The notes: generated by a model from the letters alone, not told the origin. 64,000 nucleotides of DNA from Accumulibacter sp. (GCF_023806635.1 NZ_JAMTDQ010000041.1:62001-126000); one strand, 5' to 3'; positions 8,558 to 18,327 are shown, counted from the stretch's first letter. Made by a program: numbers and translations.

Positions 8558-9222
8558 CAATGCTCTCCCAATTGTTGAACAACTGCGTTGACCAGCTTGC
8601 GTACTTCCTTCTGCGCTGCGTCGGCGCCGGAACCGAGCTGGAACACCGACGCGCCGATGACCGCGCTCTGCGCGTAGGCGTTGCGCTGACAGAGCATTGC
8701 ATCGAGGATCGGCAGGGTGAACTCGTGCAGCAGTTCGAGCACATCACTCGCCAGCGCCGTGTTCTGGACGCGATTCGGCAGGATGCAGCCGTGCAGACGA
8801 TGGCTCTGCTCCATGCGATTCAGGATCAGACGCTCGACTGCCAGCGTGGACCAGAGATCCGTCGGGCTCGGCACCGCCGGCACGATCGCCAGGTGGGCAA
8901 CGGCGAGCGCCGCCAGGGTCGACGGGTGGTAGATCGACGGCGGCGTGTCGAGGACGACGTAGTCGGCTTCCTGCTGCAACTCGCCGACGTGCTTGATCAG
9001 TTCCAGGCCGGACATCTTGCGCACGTCGAGTTGCAGGTCCGCATCGAGAAGCGACACCGACTCGGCCCAGCGGAACGCGCTTTCCTGCGGATCGAGGTCT
9101 GCCACCAGCACCGATGCGCCAATGGCGTGGAAGCCGCCGGCGAGCTGCATGGCGACGGTCGTCTTGCCCGCCCCGCCCTTCTGCGAGACGACGGCAATCA
9201 CCCGCGCCGCTGTCGATGGCAT
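8557..9222 (-). CDS. ParA/MinD-family ATPase (orphan)
   Basis: This 221-residue cytoplasmic ATPase has the deviant Walker A box SQKGGAGKTTVAMQLA (residues 13-28, with signature Lys15 and Lys20), the A' motif ADLDPQESA and the B motif VVLDTPPS. It is the short type of ParA without an N-terminal DNA-binding domain, like those that position plasmids, carboxysomes or chemoreceptor clusters by forming gradients on the nucleoid. No parB gene and no parS-like array are near. Its immediate, translationally coupled neighbour is the histone-like protein, which could be its cargo adaptor. This role is inferred from context. A chromosomal-segregation ParA is unlikely because the usual parB/gid neighbourhood is absent. 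Confidence 0.9.
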   Translation of the reverse strand: MPSTAARVIAVVSQKGGAGKTTVAMQLAGGFHAIGASVLVADLDPQESAFRWAESVSLLDADLQLDVRKMSGLELIKHVGELQQEADYVVLDTPPSIYHPSTLAALAVAHLAIVPAVPSPTDLWSTLAVERLILNRMEQSHRLHGCILPNRVQNTALASDVLELLHEFTLPILDAMLCQRNAYAQSAVIGASVFQLGSGADAAQKEVRKLVNAVVQQLGEH

Positions 9223-9318
9223 GCCGCCGCCCTTCCTGTGAACGTGTCGATGAACCTGTGCATAACCAGCGATTATGCCATTTCGCCGAAAAGCGGCAAG
9301 GCGCAGAGGGCTCGGGAA

Positions 9319-9356
9319 GGGCCATGAAATGGGCCATTTTTCGCTGATCGGGCCAT
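9319..9356. repeat. Three GGGCCAT direct repeats upstream of parA-like gene
   Basis: GGGCCAT occurs at 9319-9325, 9331-9337 and 9350-9356, the last two extended to GGGCCATTTT. They lie about 100-130 bp upstream of the ParA start, in a 266-bp gap without genes, and could be operator sites. The spacing is irregular (12 and 19 bp). Confidence 0.4.
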
Positions 9357-9488
9357 TTTCTGACGAAGGTCAACGAAACCCGCGTTCACATGCCGCTTGG
9401 GCAAGCTCTGCGGAGCCTCGCGGCGCATCGCGGCGAACGCCGGCGTGTCGCGCGCCAGCCGCCCGGGACGGTGTTGGTGGCGACCGCC

Positions 9489-12173
9489 TCAGGCGTCGAG
9501 AAGAATGTTCAGCGTCCTTGCCCGGACGACCGCCTCGCGCCGGCTCGACGCGCGCAGCTTGCGGTAAATGTTCTGCGTATGGCGCTTGACCGTCGCCCGC
9601 GAGATGCACAGCTCTTCGGAAATCTCGACGTTGCTCAGGCGGACGGCAAGCAGCTTCAGGATCTTCAGCTCGCGGCGCGTCAGGTCGGCCCGCGGCTCCT
9701 GGCGACCGCTGCAGGCCAGCCAGTCGTCGTTGAACGCCACCAGAATCTGCTGCAGATAGCGTGAGTCGCTGCGGTCGAGCTTCAGTCGCCTGAGGGGCGG
9801 CAGGAGATCCTGTCCAAGATCGACGAAGAGGCGGACGAAACCGCCCGGCTGCGCCAGGGCGACCGCACGGCCGAGCAGGTCGGCAGCCGCAGCGTCGTCG
9901 CCCGCGCCGTGCTGCAACAGCGACTGCAGCGCCAGCACCTCGACGAGAAAACGGATGTTGTGCCGCGCCGCCAGTTCGCGCTCGAGCAACTGCAACAGCC
10001 GCGCTGCCTGCTCACGGCTCTCGTTGCTGCCCTCGGCAATCCACACCTTGGCGAGGGTCAGATGCGACACGTTCGCAAGATGATAGGCAAAATGCAGCGG
10101 TCCCGGGTCGAAGCCGTTTGCCCAGTCGCTCGCGATCGCCAGTTGTCCCTGGCGCAGGGCGAGTTCGGCGCGAAAGGCGTAGGCCCGGTACAGGGCATGC
10201 AGATCGTCCTGCTGCTGCAGGTGTTGGCAAACCGCATCGATGATCGCGTTCGCCCGGTCTGCCTGACCAAGCGCCTGACAGACGGCAGCGAGCAGCAGCG
10301 AGAGCTCGGCGCGATAACCCACCACCGCCGTCGTCGACGCCGAAAGCAGCGTTTGTTCAGCCAGAGCAAGCTCGTTGCGCTGATACTGCACGAGACCGAG
10401 GAAGTAGGCCCGCAGACCGCCGTCGTCGCTGCCCCACGGCGCCCCACCGACACGCCGATCCGTTTTCACCACCAGATGAAGTGCCGACAGATCGGCTGCC
10501 ATCCAGTCGATGCAACAACGCGCCGCCAGCAGGGGCACCTGGCAGCGTGCGATCGGCCCCGGCGCCTGCGCCAGCGCTTCGTCGATACCCTGTCGCGCGC
10601 CGCTGAGGTCACCGGCCAGCTGGCGCGCACCGGCGATGACCGTCTGCGCGAGTACCCGTTCGTCGATGCGTTCGGCGGGAAGGCAGGCGAGCGCATCGCC
10701 GGCACAACTGGCAGCCTCGTCGCCATTGCCTTCGAGGTACTCCTGCATGCTGCGCAACGCCAGCAGGCTGCCGTGCACCGGCGCCGCAACCTGCGACGGG
10801 ACCGCGGAGGGTTCGAGCAGCGCCTGCATGCGATCGAGTACCGCTGCCGTCTCCACGAGACGACCCTGGCGATACAGCAGCCACGCCTTCAGCGACAGCA
10901 GTTCCGCATCGGTCTCGACGGCATCCGCCGGCAACAGCTGCAGGCAGCTGGCCAGGCGGGACTGCTGTCCGTGCTGCAGCAGCGTGTCACGATGGTGGAC
11001 CAGCAACTGCCCGGCAGCCGCCGCACCGGCTCCGGCGAGTTGATGGCGGATCGCGTCTTCCAGCCGGTCATGCGCGGCAAACCAGGCTGCCGCCCGCCGG
11101 TGCAGTTGCTGCATCTCTGCCGCGCCGACCTGTGTCAGCAGCCGTGCCTGCAGGAATTCGCGCAGGAGCGGGTGATAGCGATACCACTCGCCAGCCGCAT
11201 CGACCGGCGAGGCAAGGACGCTGCCACTGCGCACGTGGTCGAGGAAGGCCGTTCCCGATGGCGGATCCCCACCCGCATCCTCGCCGGCGAGAGCATCGCA
11301 AAGCGCGGCACAGAAGCAGTCGAGGAGCGCTGTCCGCAGCAGCGCGGTACGCACCGCTTCCGGCTGAGGCGAGAGGATCTGGTCGACGAAGTACTGCCCG
11401 ACCATCGGCGTACCGCCGGCGAGGCTTGCCGCTGGATCGGCGCCGGAGCACCGATGACGCTGCAGCAGCGCAGCCAGTCGCACACCGGCCGGCCAGCCGC
11501 CGCTGCGCTCGTACAGCCGCGTCACGGCGGCGTTGCCGAGCTCGCCGGCCGCCGCGTGCTCGATGATCTGTGCTGCCTGTTGGCGGTTGAACTGCAGATC
11601 ACGCACGCCGATCTCGTGCAGCGCCCCGCGCACCCGCAACGCACCGAGGGACAATGGTGGATCGCTGCGACCGATGAGCACCAGATGCAGATGGGGCGGG
11701 GGCCGCAGCAGCAGGCGGTCGAGCAGGCCGTAGGTGGCGCGGTCGTGGACGCAATGAAGATCATCGAGGACCAATACCAGAGGCTCGGCGAGATCGCCGA
11801 GTTCGTTCCCCAGCTGGGCGACGAGAATGGCCAGCGGCGGCAGGCACTGGGCAGCGAAACAGGCAAGAGTCCCGCTGCAGGCATCCGGCAACACGCTGCG
11901 CACGGCAGCGACGAGAGCATGGATGAAGGCGTACGGCTCGCCATCGGCCGCGTCGAGAGACAACCAGGCCGCGAGGCCGACGCGGTCTGCCAGCCAGTGC
12001 GCCACCAGCGAGGTCTTGCCGTAGCCCAGCGGTGCCGCCACCACCGTCAGGGGCAGCCTGGTGGCGTCTTCCAGCTGGCGCTGCAAATCCTCCCGCACGA
12101 CGAAGTCGGCGACCACGCGGGGGCACTGCAGCTTGCTGCGAGGAAACGGCGAAAATACCATATCGACCTGCAT
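9489..12173 (-). CDS. MalT-type LuxR-family ATP-dependent transcriptional regulator
   Basis: This large regulator of about 894 residues has the MalT (LAL) layout: an N-terminal STAND NTPase with Walker A APLGYGKTSLVAHWLA and Walker B LVLVLDDLH, a winged-helix and superhelical TPR-like middle, and a C-terminal LuxR helix-turn-helix. The last includes LTRRELKILKLLAVRLSNVE and ISRATVKRHTQNIYRKL. Proteins of this family bind a small inducer and ATP, oligomerise and activate target promoters. No sugar or catabolic operon is adjacent, so targets are unknown. The start is uncertain: ATG at 12173 is used, with ATG at 12161 and a TTG at 12185 possible. No strong ribosome binding site marks any of them. 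Confidence 0.88.
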   Translation of the reverse strand: MQVDMVFSPFPRSKLQCPRVVADFVVREDLQRQLEDATRLPLTVVAAPLGYGKTSLVAHWLADRVGLAAWLSLDAADGEPYAFIHALVAAVRSVLPDACSGTLACFAAQCLPPLAILVAQLGNELGDLAEPLVLVLDDLHCVHDRATYGLLDRLLLRPPPHLHLVLIGRSDPPLSLGALRVRGALHEIGVRDLQFNRQQAAQIIEHAAAGELGNAAVTRLYERSGGWPAGVRLAALLQRHRCSGADPAASLAGGTPMVGQYFVDQILSPQPEAVRTALLRTALLDCFCAALCDALAGEDAGGDPPSGTAFLDHVRSGSVLASPVDAAGEWYRYHPLLREFLQARLLTQVGAAEMQQLHRRAAAWFAAHDRLEDAIRHQLAGAGAAAAGQLLVHHRDTLLQHGQQSRLASCLQLLPADAVETDAELLSLKAWLLYRQGRLVETAAVLDRMQALLEPSAVPSQVAAPVHGSLLALRSMQEYLEGNGDEAASCAGDALACLPAERIDERVLAQTVIAGARQLAGDLSGARQGIDEALAQAPGPIARCQVPLLAARCCIDWMAADLSALHLVVKTDRRVGGAPWGSDDGGLRAYFLGLVQYQRNELALAEQTLLSASTTAVVGYRAELSLLLAAVCQALGQADRANAIIDAVCQHLQQQDDLHALYRAYAFRAELALRQGQLAIASDWANGFDPGPLHFAYHLANVSHLTLAKVWIAEGSNESREQAARLLQLLERELAARHNIRFLVEVLALQSLLQHGAGDDAAAADLLGRAVALAQPGGFVRLFVDLGQDLLPPLRRLKLDRSDSRYLQQILVAFNDDWLACSGRQEPRADLTRRELKILKLLAVRLSNVEISEELCISRATVKRHTQNIYRKLRASSRREAVVRARTLNILLDA

Positions 12174-12302
12174 TGACGCGCTCAACCAGCGCCCTCATGG
12201 CGACGCAAATGCGCGATGATACTGTACTGGCAGCCTTCTGCGCAGACGCCGTGACAGCGCCTGGCGGCAGCGACGAGCACCCGCAGAACGCGGCGCAGCG
12301 GC

Positions 12303-13196
12303 TCAACCAGCGAGCAGGCGCGCGATCTGCGCATCCTTCTCGCGCCAGACGTGCTGCAGCCATTGCTGAAAGGCGTCGCGCACGGCCGCGTCAGCGGCGT
12401 AATCTCCCGCTGCCAGATCGCGTGGCACCGGCAGCGTCTGCACGCGCACGCGCACGCGCCGCATGCGTCCGCAGAGGAACTGCCAGAAGTCCGGCGCGCC
12501 ATCGGGATAGACGATGGTGACGTCGAGAATGGCATGGAACCGGTCACCCATCACGTTCAGGGCGAGCGCAATCCCGCCCGCCTTCGGTTTCAGCAGGTGG
12601 CGATACGGAGAACCCTGCTGCCGGTGCTTGGCGGCAGTGAAACGGGTGCCCTCGCAGAAGTTCATTACGCTCGTCGGTATCAGCGCGAACTTCTCACAGG
12701 CGATGCGCGTCACTTCCTGATCGCGCGCGCGCAATTCCGGGTGCGCCCTGAGAACCTCCTCGCTGTGCCGGCGCATGAAGGGAAAATCGAGTGCCCACCA
12801 GGCCAGCCCCATGACCGGCACCCAGACCAGTTGCTGCTTGAGAAAGAACTTCAGCAAGGGGATGCGGCCGGTCAGCAGGTGTTGCAGGACGAGGATGTCG
12901 GCCCAGGTCTGGTGGTTGCAGTTGACCAGGTACCAGCCGCGCCGCTGCAGTCCTTCGATACCCTCCACGTCCCAGTCGGTCTTCTGCGTCAGCGCCATCC
13001 AGCCGCTGTTGCACGCGATCCATGCTTCGGCGACGCGGACGAGCAGCGGATCGAGGCGCAGGCGGACCGCCCGCTGCGGCAGCAGCAGCTTGAGCACCGC
13101 CAGCAGGAGCAGGAGCGGCACCCAGAACAGGCAGTTGAGGCCGAGCAGCAGACTGGCCATGATGCCGACCAGCGGTGGCGGGAGACGCTCGAGCAT
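12303..13196 (-). CDS. PlsC-family 1-acyl-glycerol-phosphate-type acyltransferase
   Basis: This 297-residue protein begins with one or two membrane helices (residues 11-40). It carries the acyltransferase HX4D box as NHQTWAD (His95, Asp100) and the acceptor-binding EGTR box in MNFCEGTRFT. It resembles the YihG subgroup of inner-membrane lysophospholipid acyltransferases, which are a little longer than PlsC. The likely role is acylation of a lysophospholipid at the inner membrane; the exact acceptor is not evident. The gene starts 14 bp after the stop of the GTPase gene, so the two are probably co-transcribed. Confidence 0.88.
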   Translation of the reverse strand: MLERLPPPLVGIMASLLLGLNCLFWVPLLLLLAVLKLLLPQRAVRLRLDPLLVRVAEAWIACNSGWMALTQKTDWDVEGIEGLQRRGWYLVNCNHQTWADILVLQHLLTGRIPLLKFFLKQQLVWVPVMGLAWWALDFPFMRRHSEEVLRAHPELRARDQEVTRIACEKFALIPTSVMNFCEGTRFTAAKHRQQGSPYRHLLKPKAGGIALALNVMGDRFHAILDVTIVYPDGAPDFWQFLCGRMRRVRVRVQTLPVPRDLAAGDYAADAAVRDAFQQWLQHVWREKDAQIARLLAG

Positions 13197-13210
13197 GCCG
13201 CGGCGACCGC

Positions 13211-14134
13211 TCAGTCCGCCACCACCGCGGACTCTTCGTCCAGCAGCATGGCGCCGCGGGTTGCCGGAGTCTCCAGGCTGATGCGCCCGAGCAGACCGTC
13301 GCGATAGTCCTGCAGCAGGACGCGCGACGCCTTCTCGCGATCGCCCAGGCCACCGCGCAGGAGCAGACCACGCCTGCGCGCGATCGCCTCGATGACGGCG
13401 ACGCCGTCGAGAGACGGCAGCGACCCGGCAGCTAGCGCGTAGCGTCTGGCGAGGGTCAGCGGGTAGTGGGCGAGCAGCAACCCGGCGAGGAACTGCGCCA
13501 CCTCCTCATCGATCATCGCGTTGCGACCGACCGCGTTGCTCGCAGCGAGCATCAACCCGTCACTCGGGTGCTCGATCTTCGGCCAGAGCAGCCCGGGCGT
13601 GTCGGTCAGCCAGTTCGCGATGTCGATCGACGCGGTCTGCTGCGCGCGCGTCACCGCCGGCTCGTCACCGACCTTCGCCAGCTTGCGGCGCAGCAGGACG
13701 TTCATCAGCGTCGACTTGCCGACATTCGGAATGCCCATGATCATCATCCGCAGCGGCTTGGTGTTGTCGCTGCGGTGTGGCGCCAACGCCCGACAGAGTC
13801 CCGGCAGCCGCGCCACCTCGGCGGGCTTGCGGCATGACAGCGCCACGGCGCGCATGCCATCCTGCCGCCGGTACCAGGCAAGCCACGACTGGGTCACGTC
13901 GGGATCGGCGAGGTCGGCCTTGTTGAGCACCTTGAGGCAGGGCCGCTGCCGCTGCAGGCGCAGTTCGCGAACCATCGGGTTGCTGCTCGCTTCGGGCAGG
14001 CGGGCGTCGACGACCTCGATGACCACGTCGGTGGACGCCATCGCCTCGGCCGCCTTCTTGCGCGCGGCAGTCATGTGCCCCGGGTACCACTGGATGGCCA
14101 TCATCGATCCGAAACTGGCGGAGAACGTCGCCAT
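13211..14134 (-). CDS. Circularly permuted GTPase, RbgA/YlqF-like ribosome assembly factor
   Basis: The GTPase motifs occur in the permuted order of the YlqF/RbgA family: G4 as NKADL, then G1 as GIPNVGKST, G2-like and G3 as DTPG. The family opening MAIQWYPGHMTAARKKA is present. RbgA acts in late assembly of the large ribosomal subunit in Gram-positives; proteobacterial members are assumed similar. Two starts are possible: ATG at 14134 (307 residues, GGTGGG upstream) or the tandem ATGs at 14104/14101, which fit the family length and opening better. Confidence in the family is high, in the start low. Confidence 0.88.
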   Translation of the reverse strand: MATFSASFGSMMAIQWYPGHMTAARKKAAEAMASTDVVIEVVDARLPEASSNPMVRELRLQRQRPCLKVLNKADLADPDVTQSWLAWYRRQDGMRAVALSCRKPAEVARLPGLCRALAPHRSDNTKPLRMMIMGIPNVGKSTLMNVLLRRKLAKVGDEPAVTRAQQTASIDIANWLTDTPGLLWPKIEHPSDGLMLAASNAVGRNAMIDEEVAQFLAGLLLAHYPLTLARRYALAAGSLPSLDGVAVIEAIARRRGLLLRGGLGDREKASRVLLQDYRDGLLGRISLETPATRGAMLLDEESAVVAD

Positions 14135-14239
14135 TATCCCACCGCTTGGCGCTCCGAGTATCCCGATGATCGCTGCTCGGCGCCGTTCGGCCGACCGAAA
14201 TCGCCTAGAATGCGAGTCTCGTCAACATCTGCCGCAGGA

Positions 14240-15130
14240 ATGAGCTTGTCGCGGATCCCGGAAATCAGAGAGGGGCAGTCGATCGAACTGCTCAAGGAAC
14301 TGCACATCCTCACCCGCGACGGCAAGCTCAACCAGGACAGCCGGCGCAAGCTCAAGCAGGTCTACCACCTCCATCAATTCATCGAGCCGCTGCTCGCCGA
14401 GATCACCAGCCGCGGCGGCGGGCCGAGCGTGGTCGATCACGGCGCCGGCAAGTCGTACCTCGGCTTCATCCTCTACGACCTCTTCTTCAGGCAGCGCGAC
14501 CACGGCCACATCTACGGCATCGAACTGCGCCAGGAGCTCGCAGCGCGGGCGCGCAGCCTGGCCGGCCGGCTCGGCTTCACGCGCATGTCCTTCCTCGGGA
14601 TGAGCGTCGAAGAAGCGATCGAATCGCCGCTGCTGCCCGCGCGCATCGACCTCGTCACCGCCCTGCACGCCTGCGACACCGCGACCGACGACGCCATCCG
14701 CTTCGCGCTGCGCAAGCAGGCCGCCGGCATCGTTCTCGTCCCCTGCTGCCAGGCCGAAGTGGCAGCGGTTCTGCGCCGCGGCAAGAGCGAGGCGCTGGCG
14801 GCGACGCCGCTGGCGGAAATCTGGCGGCACCCGCTGCACAGCCGCGAGTTTGGCAGCCTGCTGACCAACGCCCTGCGCTGCCTGCAACTGGAGGCGCATG
14901 GTTACCAGACGACGGTGACCGAGCTGGTCGGCTGGGAACATTCACTGAAGAACGAACTGATCATCGCCCGGCATACCGGTGCCGCGCGCGGCAACGCCGC
15001 CGCGCGCCTCGAAGCGATCCTGCAGGAACTGCGGCTGGAGACATTGCGCAGCCGCTTCGCTCTGCCACCACATGGTCAGCCGCCGCTGCCCGCTGGCGAC
15101 GAACCCGACCACCAACCGCCAGGAACCTGA
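14240..15130 (+). CDS. SAM-dependent methyltransferase (METTL25-like domain)
   Basis: This roughly 296-residue cytoplasmic protein contains a Rossmann methyltransferase fold with motif I VVDHGAGKSYLGFILYD and a second strand ending GIELRQELAARAR. It also has TALHACDTATDDAIR and VPCCQAEVAA, matching the Methyltransf_32 (METTL25/RRNAD-like) pattern known from uncharacterised proteobacterial proteins. The substrate is unknown, possibly RNA. The ATG at 14240 (MSLSRIPEIREGQ) is chosen from conservation of the opening; an in-frame ATG at 14210 is possible. The next gene begins directly after its stop, so the two form an operon. Confidence 0.82.
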   Translation: MSLSRIPEIREGQSIELLKELHILTRDGKLNQDSRRKLKQVYHLHQFIEPLLAEITSRGGGPSVVDHGAGKSYLGFILYDLFFRQRDHGHIYGIELRQELAARARSLAGRLGFTRMSFLGMSVEEAIESPLLPARIDLVTALHACDTATDDAIRFALRKQAAGIVLVPCCQAEVAAVLRRGKSEALAATPLAEIWRHPLHSREFGSLLTNALRCLQLEAHGYQTTVTELVGWEHSLKNELIIARHTGAARGNAAARLEAILQELRLETLRSRFALPPHGQPPLPAGDEPDHQPPGT

Positions 15131-15448
15131 ATGGAAAGATGGATCACCCGCGGCGCCGCCGCACTCTGCGCCGCCGGCAGCATCGCCCTGCTGTGGACCT
15201 TCGGCATGTTCGTCGCCGTGCCATGGCGAGAGGGACGCATGCTGGCACTCAACGGCATCGAGTTGCAGGTTCTCGGCGTACCGCTGTTCGGCGGCATCGC
15301 CGTCGCCTGGGGCGCCCTGCACATCCTCGCCATCGCCGACCGTGCGAGCAGCCCGCGGCTCTACTTGACGCTCGCGCTGGCGCTGCTCGCCGCCCTGCTG
15401 CTGGCGGTGTCGGCTGGCGCCTCCTGGACCACCGCGCGCATCGCCTGA
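15131..15448 (+). CDS. Small three-helix membrane protein, unknown function
   Basis: This 105-residue protein has three hydrophobic segments (about residues 8-30, 48-68 and 77-98) separated by short charged loops. Its ATG follows the TGA of the methyltransferase gene with no spacing, so it relies on the upstream gene for translation. I do not recognise a family. The gene pair may act together, but nothing in the sequence says how. Confidence 0.72.
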   Translation: MERWITRGAAALCAAGSIALLWTFGMFVAVPWREGRMLALNGIELQVLGVPLFGGIAVAWGALHILAIADRASSPRLYLTLALALLAALLLAVSAGASWTTARIA

Positions 15449-15636
15449 GACGGGCAGCCCCGACAGGGCACGGCGACGCGAGGTACGCTGGAAACCGGCT
15501 CGACCCGGCCAACACGGTCACTCGGCAAGGGCCAGGGACAACGCCGGACACTCGGTCGCATCGGCGGAGAAAAGTCACATCGGCGCTCGCGGCATATGGC
15601 TAGAATCATGGCTGTCGAACAGCGAGGGTGAAGCGA

Positions 15637-16536
15637 ATGAAGGTCCAGACGAAGGTGCAGAAGGCAGTCTTCCCGGTAGCCGGTCTCGGCACGCGTTTCC
15701 TGCCGGCGACCAAGGCCAGTCCGAAGGAGATGCTGGCGGTGGTGGATAAGCCGTTGATCCAGTATGCGGTCGAGGAGGCCTACGCGGCGGGGATTCGCGA
15801 GATGATCTTCGTCACCGGCCGCAACAAACGGGCGATCGAGGACCATTTCGATACCGCCTACGAACTCGAGGCGGAACTCGCCAGTTCGGGCAAGGACGAT
15901 CTGATGGCGCTGGTCCATTCGATCAAGCCCGACGACATGGATTGCGTCTATGTCCGCCAGCCACGCGCTCTCGGGCTCGGACACGCCGTGCTGTGCGCCG
16001 AGCGGCTGGTCCGTGGCGAGCCCTTTGCCGTCCTCCTGGCCGACGACCTGATGATTGGCGAGCCGCCGATCATGCAGCAGATGACCGAACTGTTCGCCCG
16101 CCGCCAGTGCAGCATCCTCGCCGCCCAAGAGGTGCCAAGGAACCAGACCAACCGCTACGGGATCGTCAAGGGACAGCCTCTGGCATCCGACCTGGTCAAG
16201 GTCGATGGTCTGATCGAGAAGCCGCACCCGAGCGTCGCGCCGTCGAACCTCGCGGTCGCCGGCCGCTATGTGCTGACGCCGGCCGTTTTCGACCGTATCC
16301 GCGAACAGCCACGGGGAACCGGCGGCGAGATCCAGCTGACCGACGGCATCGCCGCGCTGCTCGCCAGCGAACAGGTCCTCGCCTACCGTTATCACGGCCG
16401 GCGTTACGACTGTGGCAGCAAGCTCGGGCTGATGCAGGCCAGCGTCGTCCTCGGCGAGACGCACGCCGAACTCGGTCGCGAGTTCTCGGCCTGGCTGAAG
16501 GACCGCCAGAAGCTGGCGCAGACGCTGGCCGGTTAG
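15637..16536 (+). CDS. galU: UTP--glucose-1-phosphate uridylyltransferase
   Basis: This 299-residue cytoplasmic enzyme makes UDP-glucose from UTP and glucose-1-phosphate, a precursor for surface polysaccharides and LPS. The nucleotide-binding signature [20 protein letters not shown] is near the N-terminus, with LADDLM and GLIEKP as later active-site strands and [12 protein letters not shown] near the C-terminus. The ATG at 15637 is used, with GAGG 9 nt upstream; a GTG at 15628 is possible. A -10-like TAGAAT lies at 15601-15606 with no clear -35. It is a single-gene unit here, and its product would feed the polysaccharide locus at the right end of the window. Confidence 0.95.
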   Translation: MKVQTKVQKAVFPVAGLGTRFLPATKASPKEMLAVVDKPLIQYAVEEAYAAGIREMIFVTGRNKRAIEDHFDTAYELEAELASSGKDDLMALVHSIKPDDMDCVYVRQPRALGLGHAVLCAERLVRGEPFAVLLADDLMIGEPPIMQQMTELFARRQCSILAAQEVPRNQTNRYGIVKGQPLASDLVKVDGLIEKPHPSVAPSNLAVAGRYVLTPAVFDRIREQPRGTGGEIQLTDGIAALLASEQVLAYRYHGRRYDCGSKLGLMQASVVLGETHAELGREFSAWLKDRQKLAQTLAG

Positions 16537-16731
16537 GGCCTGCCGCCACCCTCCCCCGCCCGGTGGCGCGGCCTTCGCCGCCACCCGTGCCGGCCGCAGA
16601 CCCTGCCGGGGGGCAGACGCTGCCGGCAAGCGGGCGCATCCGGGCCGCCGGCCACCGCCGTGCCCCGGAACTCGCGCAGCGGCGCCCCATGCTATAGTTG
16701 CAGCCCATTTGGCAGGAGAAGACCCCTATTG

Positions 16732-18318
16732 GTGCTGCATTTCGATGTTCTGATAATCGGCAGTGGACTCGCCGGCCAGGCTGCGGCGCTGCGGCTGGCG
16801 GCAACACGACGGGTCGCCCTGATCAGCAAGCGCGCCCTCGAGGACAGCGCCTCGAGCTGGGCACAGGGCGGAATCGCCGCCGTCCTAGACAACCGCGACT
16901 CGCTCGAAGCACACATACGCGATACGATCACCGCCGGCGCCGGACTGAATGACCGTCGCGCCACACGCTTCGTGATCGAGAACGGGCGCCGCGCGGTTGA
17001 CTGGCTGATCGACCAAGGCGTTCCCTTCACCCGCGACGAGGGAGGTTACCACCTCGCGCGCGAGGGCGGACACAGCGCTCGCCGCGTCATCCACGTCGCC
17101 GACGCGACGGGTCTGGCGGTGCAGACGACCCTCACCGGCAAGGTTCGCCAGCAGCCGAACATCAGCATCTTCGAGAACCACATCGCCATCGACCTGATCA
17201 CCGGCGCCAAGCTCGGACTCGCCGATCAGCGCTGTCACGGCGCCTACGTCCTGGACAGCGGCAGCGGCGAGGTGCTGACCATAGGCGCCAGCAACACGCT
17301 GATCGCTGCCGGCGGCGCCGGCAAGGTCTACCTGTACACGACCAACCCCGACACTTCGACCGGTGACGGCATCGCGATGGCCTGGCGCGCCGGCTGCCGG
17401 GTCGCCAACATGGAGTTCATCCAGTTCCACCCGACCTGCCTCTACCACCCGCAGGCCAAGTCCTTCCTGATATCGGAAGCGGTACGCGGTGAAGGAGGCA
17501 GACTGCTGCTGCCCGACGGCAGCCGTTTCATGCCGCGGCACGATGCGCGCGGCGAACTGGCACCGCGCGACGTGGTGGCACGGGCGATCGACTTCGAGAT
17601 GAAGAAGCGCGGACTCGACTGCGTCTATCTCGACATCTCGCACAAACCGGCGGCGTTCCTCGCCGAACACTTCCCGAACATCCTCGCGCGCTGCCTCGAC
17701 CTCGGCATCGACATCACCCGTGCGCCGATACCGGTCGTTCCGGCGGCACACTATACCTGCGGCGGAGTCGTCAGCGACCTGCGCGCCCGGACCAACATCG
17801 CTGGCCTCTACGTCGCCGGCGAGGCCTCCTGCACTGGCCTGCACGGGGCCAACAGGCTGGCCAGCAACTCGCTCCTCGAGTGCCTCGTCTTTGCCGAAGC
17901 GGCGGCCGACGACATTCTCCGCCAACCCGCCGGCGAGCTGCCGGCACTGCCGGAATGGGATGCCAGCCGCGTCAGCGACCCAGACGAGGAAATCGTCATT
18001 GCGCACAACTGGGAGGAACTACGCCGTTTCATGTGGGACTACGTCGGCATCGTCCGCACGACCAAGCGACTGCAGCGTGCGCAGAACCGCATCCGCCTGC
18101 TGCGCCGCGAGATCGACGACTTCTACTCGCATTTCCGGGTCAGCCACGACCTCATCGAACTGCGCAACCTGGTCGTCACCGCCGAACTCATCGTCCGCTG
18201 CGCCCTGCGCCGGCACGAGAGCCGTGGCCTTCATTTCAGCCGAAACTACCCGGAAACGCTGCCGCGGGCAGTGAATACCGTCATCAAGCGCCACGCTGCA
18301 GGCGATCGCGCGCCTTGA
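16732..18318 (+). CDS. nadB: L-aspartate oxidase
   Basis: This 528-residue flavoenzyme oxidises L-aspartate to iminoaspartate, the first step of de novo NAD synthesis. It has the FAD dinucleotide-binding loop DVLIIGSGLAGQ at the N-terminus, SSWAQGGIAAV, the succinate-dehydrogenase-like HGANRLASNSLLECLVF and the substrate motif REGGHSARR. Length fits the family. The start is GTG at 16732 (or TTG at 16729), with AGGAG about 10-13 nt upstream and a -10-like TATAGT at 16693-16698. No nadA or nadC is adjacent. The gene converges on the ygfX-like gene with 9 bp between the stops. Confidence 0.95.
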   Translation: MLHFDVLIIGSGLAGQAAALRLAATRRVALISKRALEDSASSWAQGGIAAVLDNRDSLEAHIRDTITAGAGLNDRRATRFVIENGRRAVDWLIDQGVPFTRDEGGYHLAREGGHSARRVIHVADATGLAVQTTLTGKVRQQPNISIFENHIAIDLITGAKLGLADQRCHGAYVLDSGSGEVLTIGASNTLIAAGGAGKVYLYTTNPDTSTGDGIAMAWRAGCRVANMEFIQFHPTCLYHPQAKSFLISEAVRGEGGRLLLPDGSRFMPRHDARGELAPRDVVARAIDFEMKKRGLDCVYLDISHKPAAFLAEHFPNILARCLDLGIDITRAPIPVVPAAHYTCGGVVSDLRARTNIAGLYVAGEASCTGLHGANRLASNSLLECLVFAEAAADDILRQPAGELPALPEWDASRVSDPDEEIVIAHNWEELRRFMWDYVGIVRTTKRLQRAQNRIRLLRREIDDFYSHFRVSHDLIELRNLVVTAELIVRCALRRHESRGLHFSRNYPETLPRAVNTVIKRHAAGDRAP

Positions 18319-18327
18319 CCCGCGCGC

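Noticed and set aside
9909..12176. Long open frame of 755 codons opposite the MalT-like gene
   Set aside because: It is a GC-driven shadow; the opposite frame has the LuxR and Walker motifs while this one is Gln/Arg-rich without domains.
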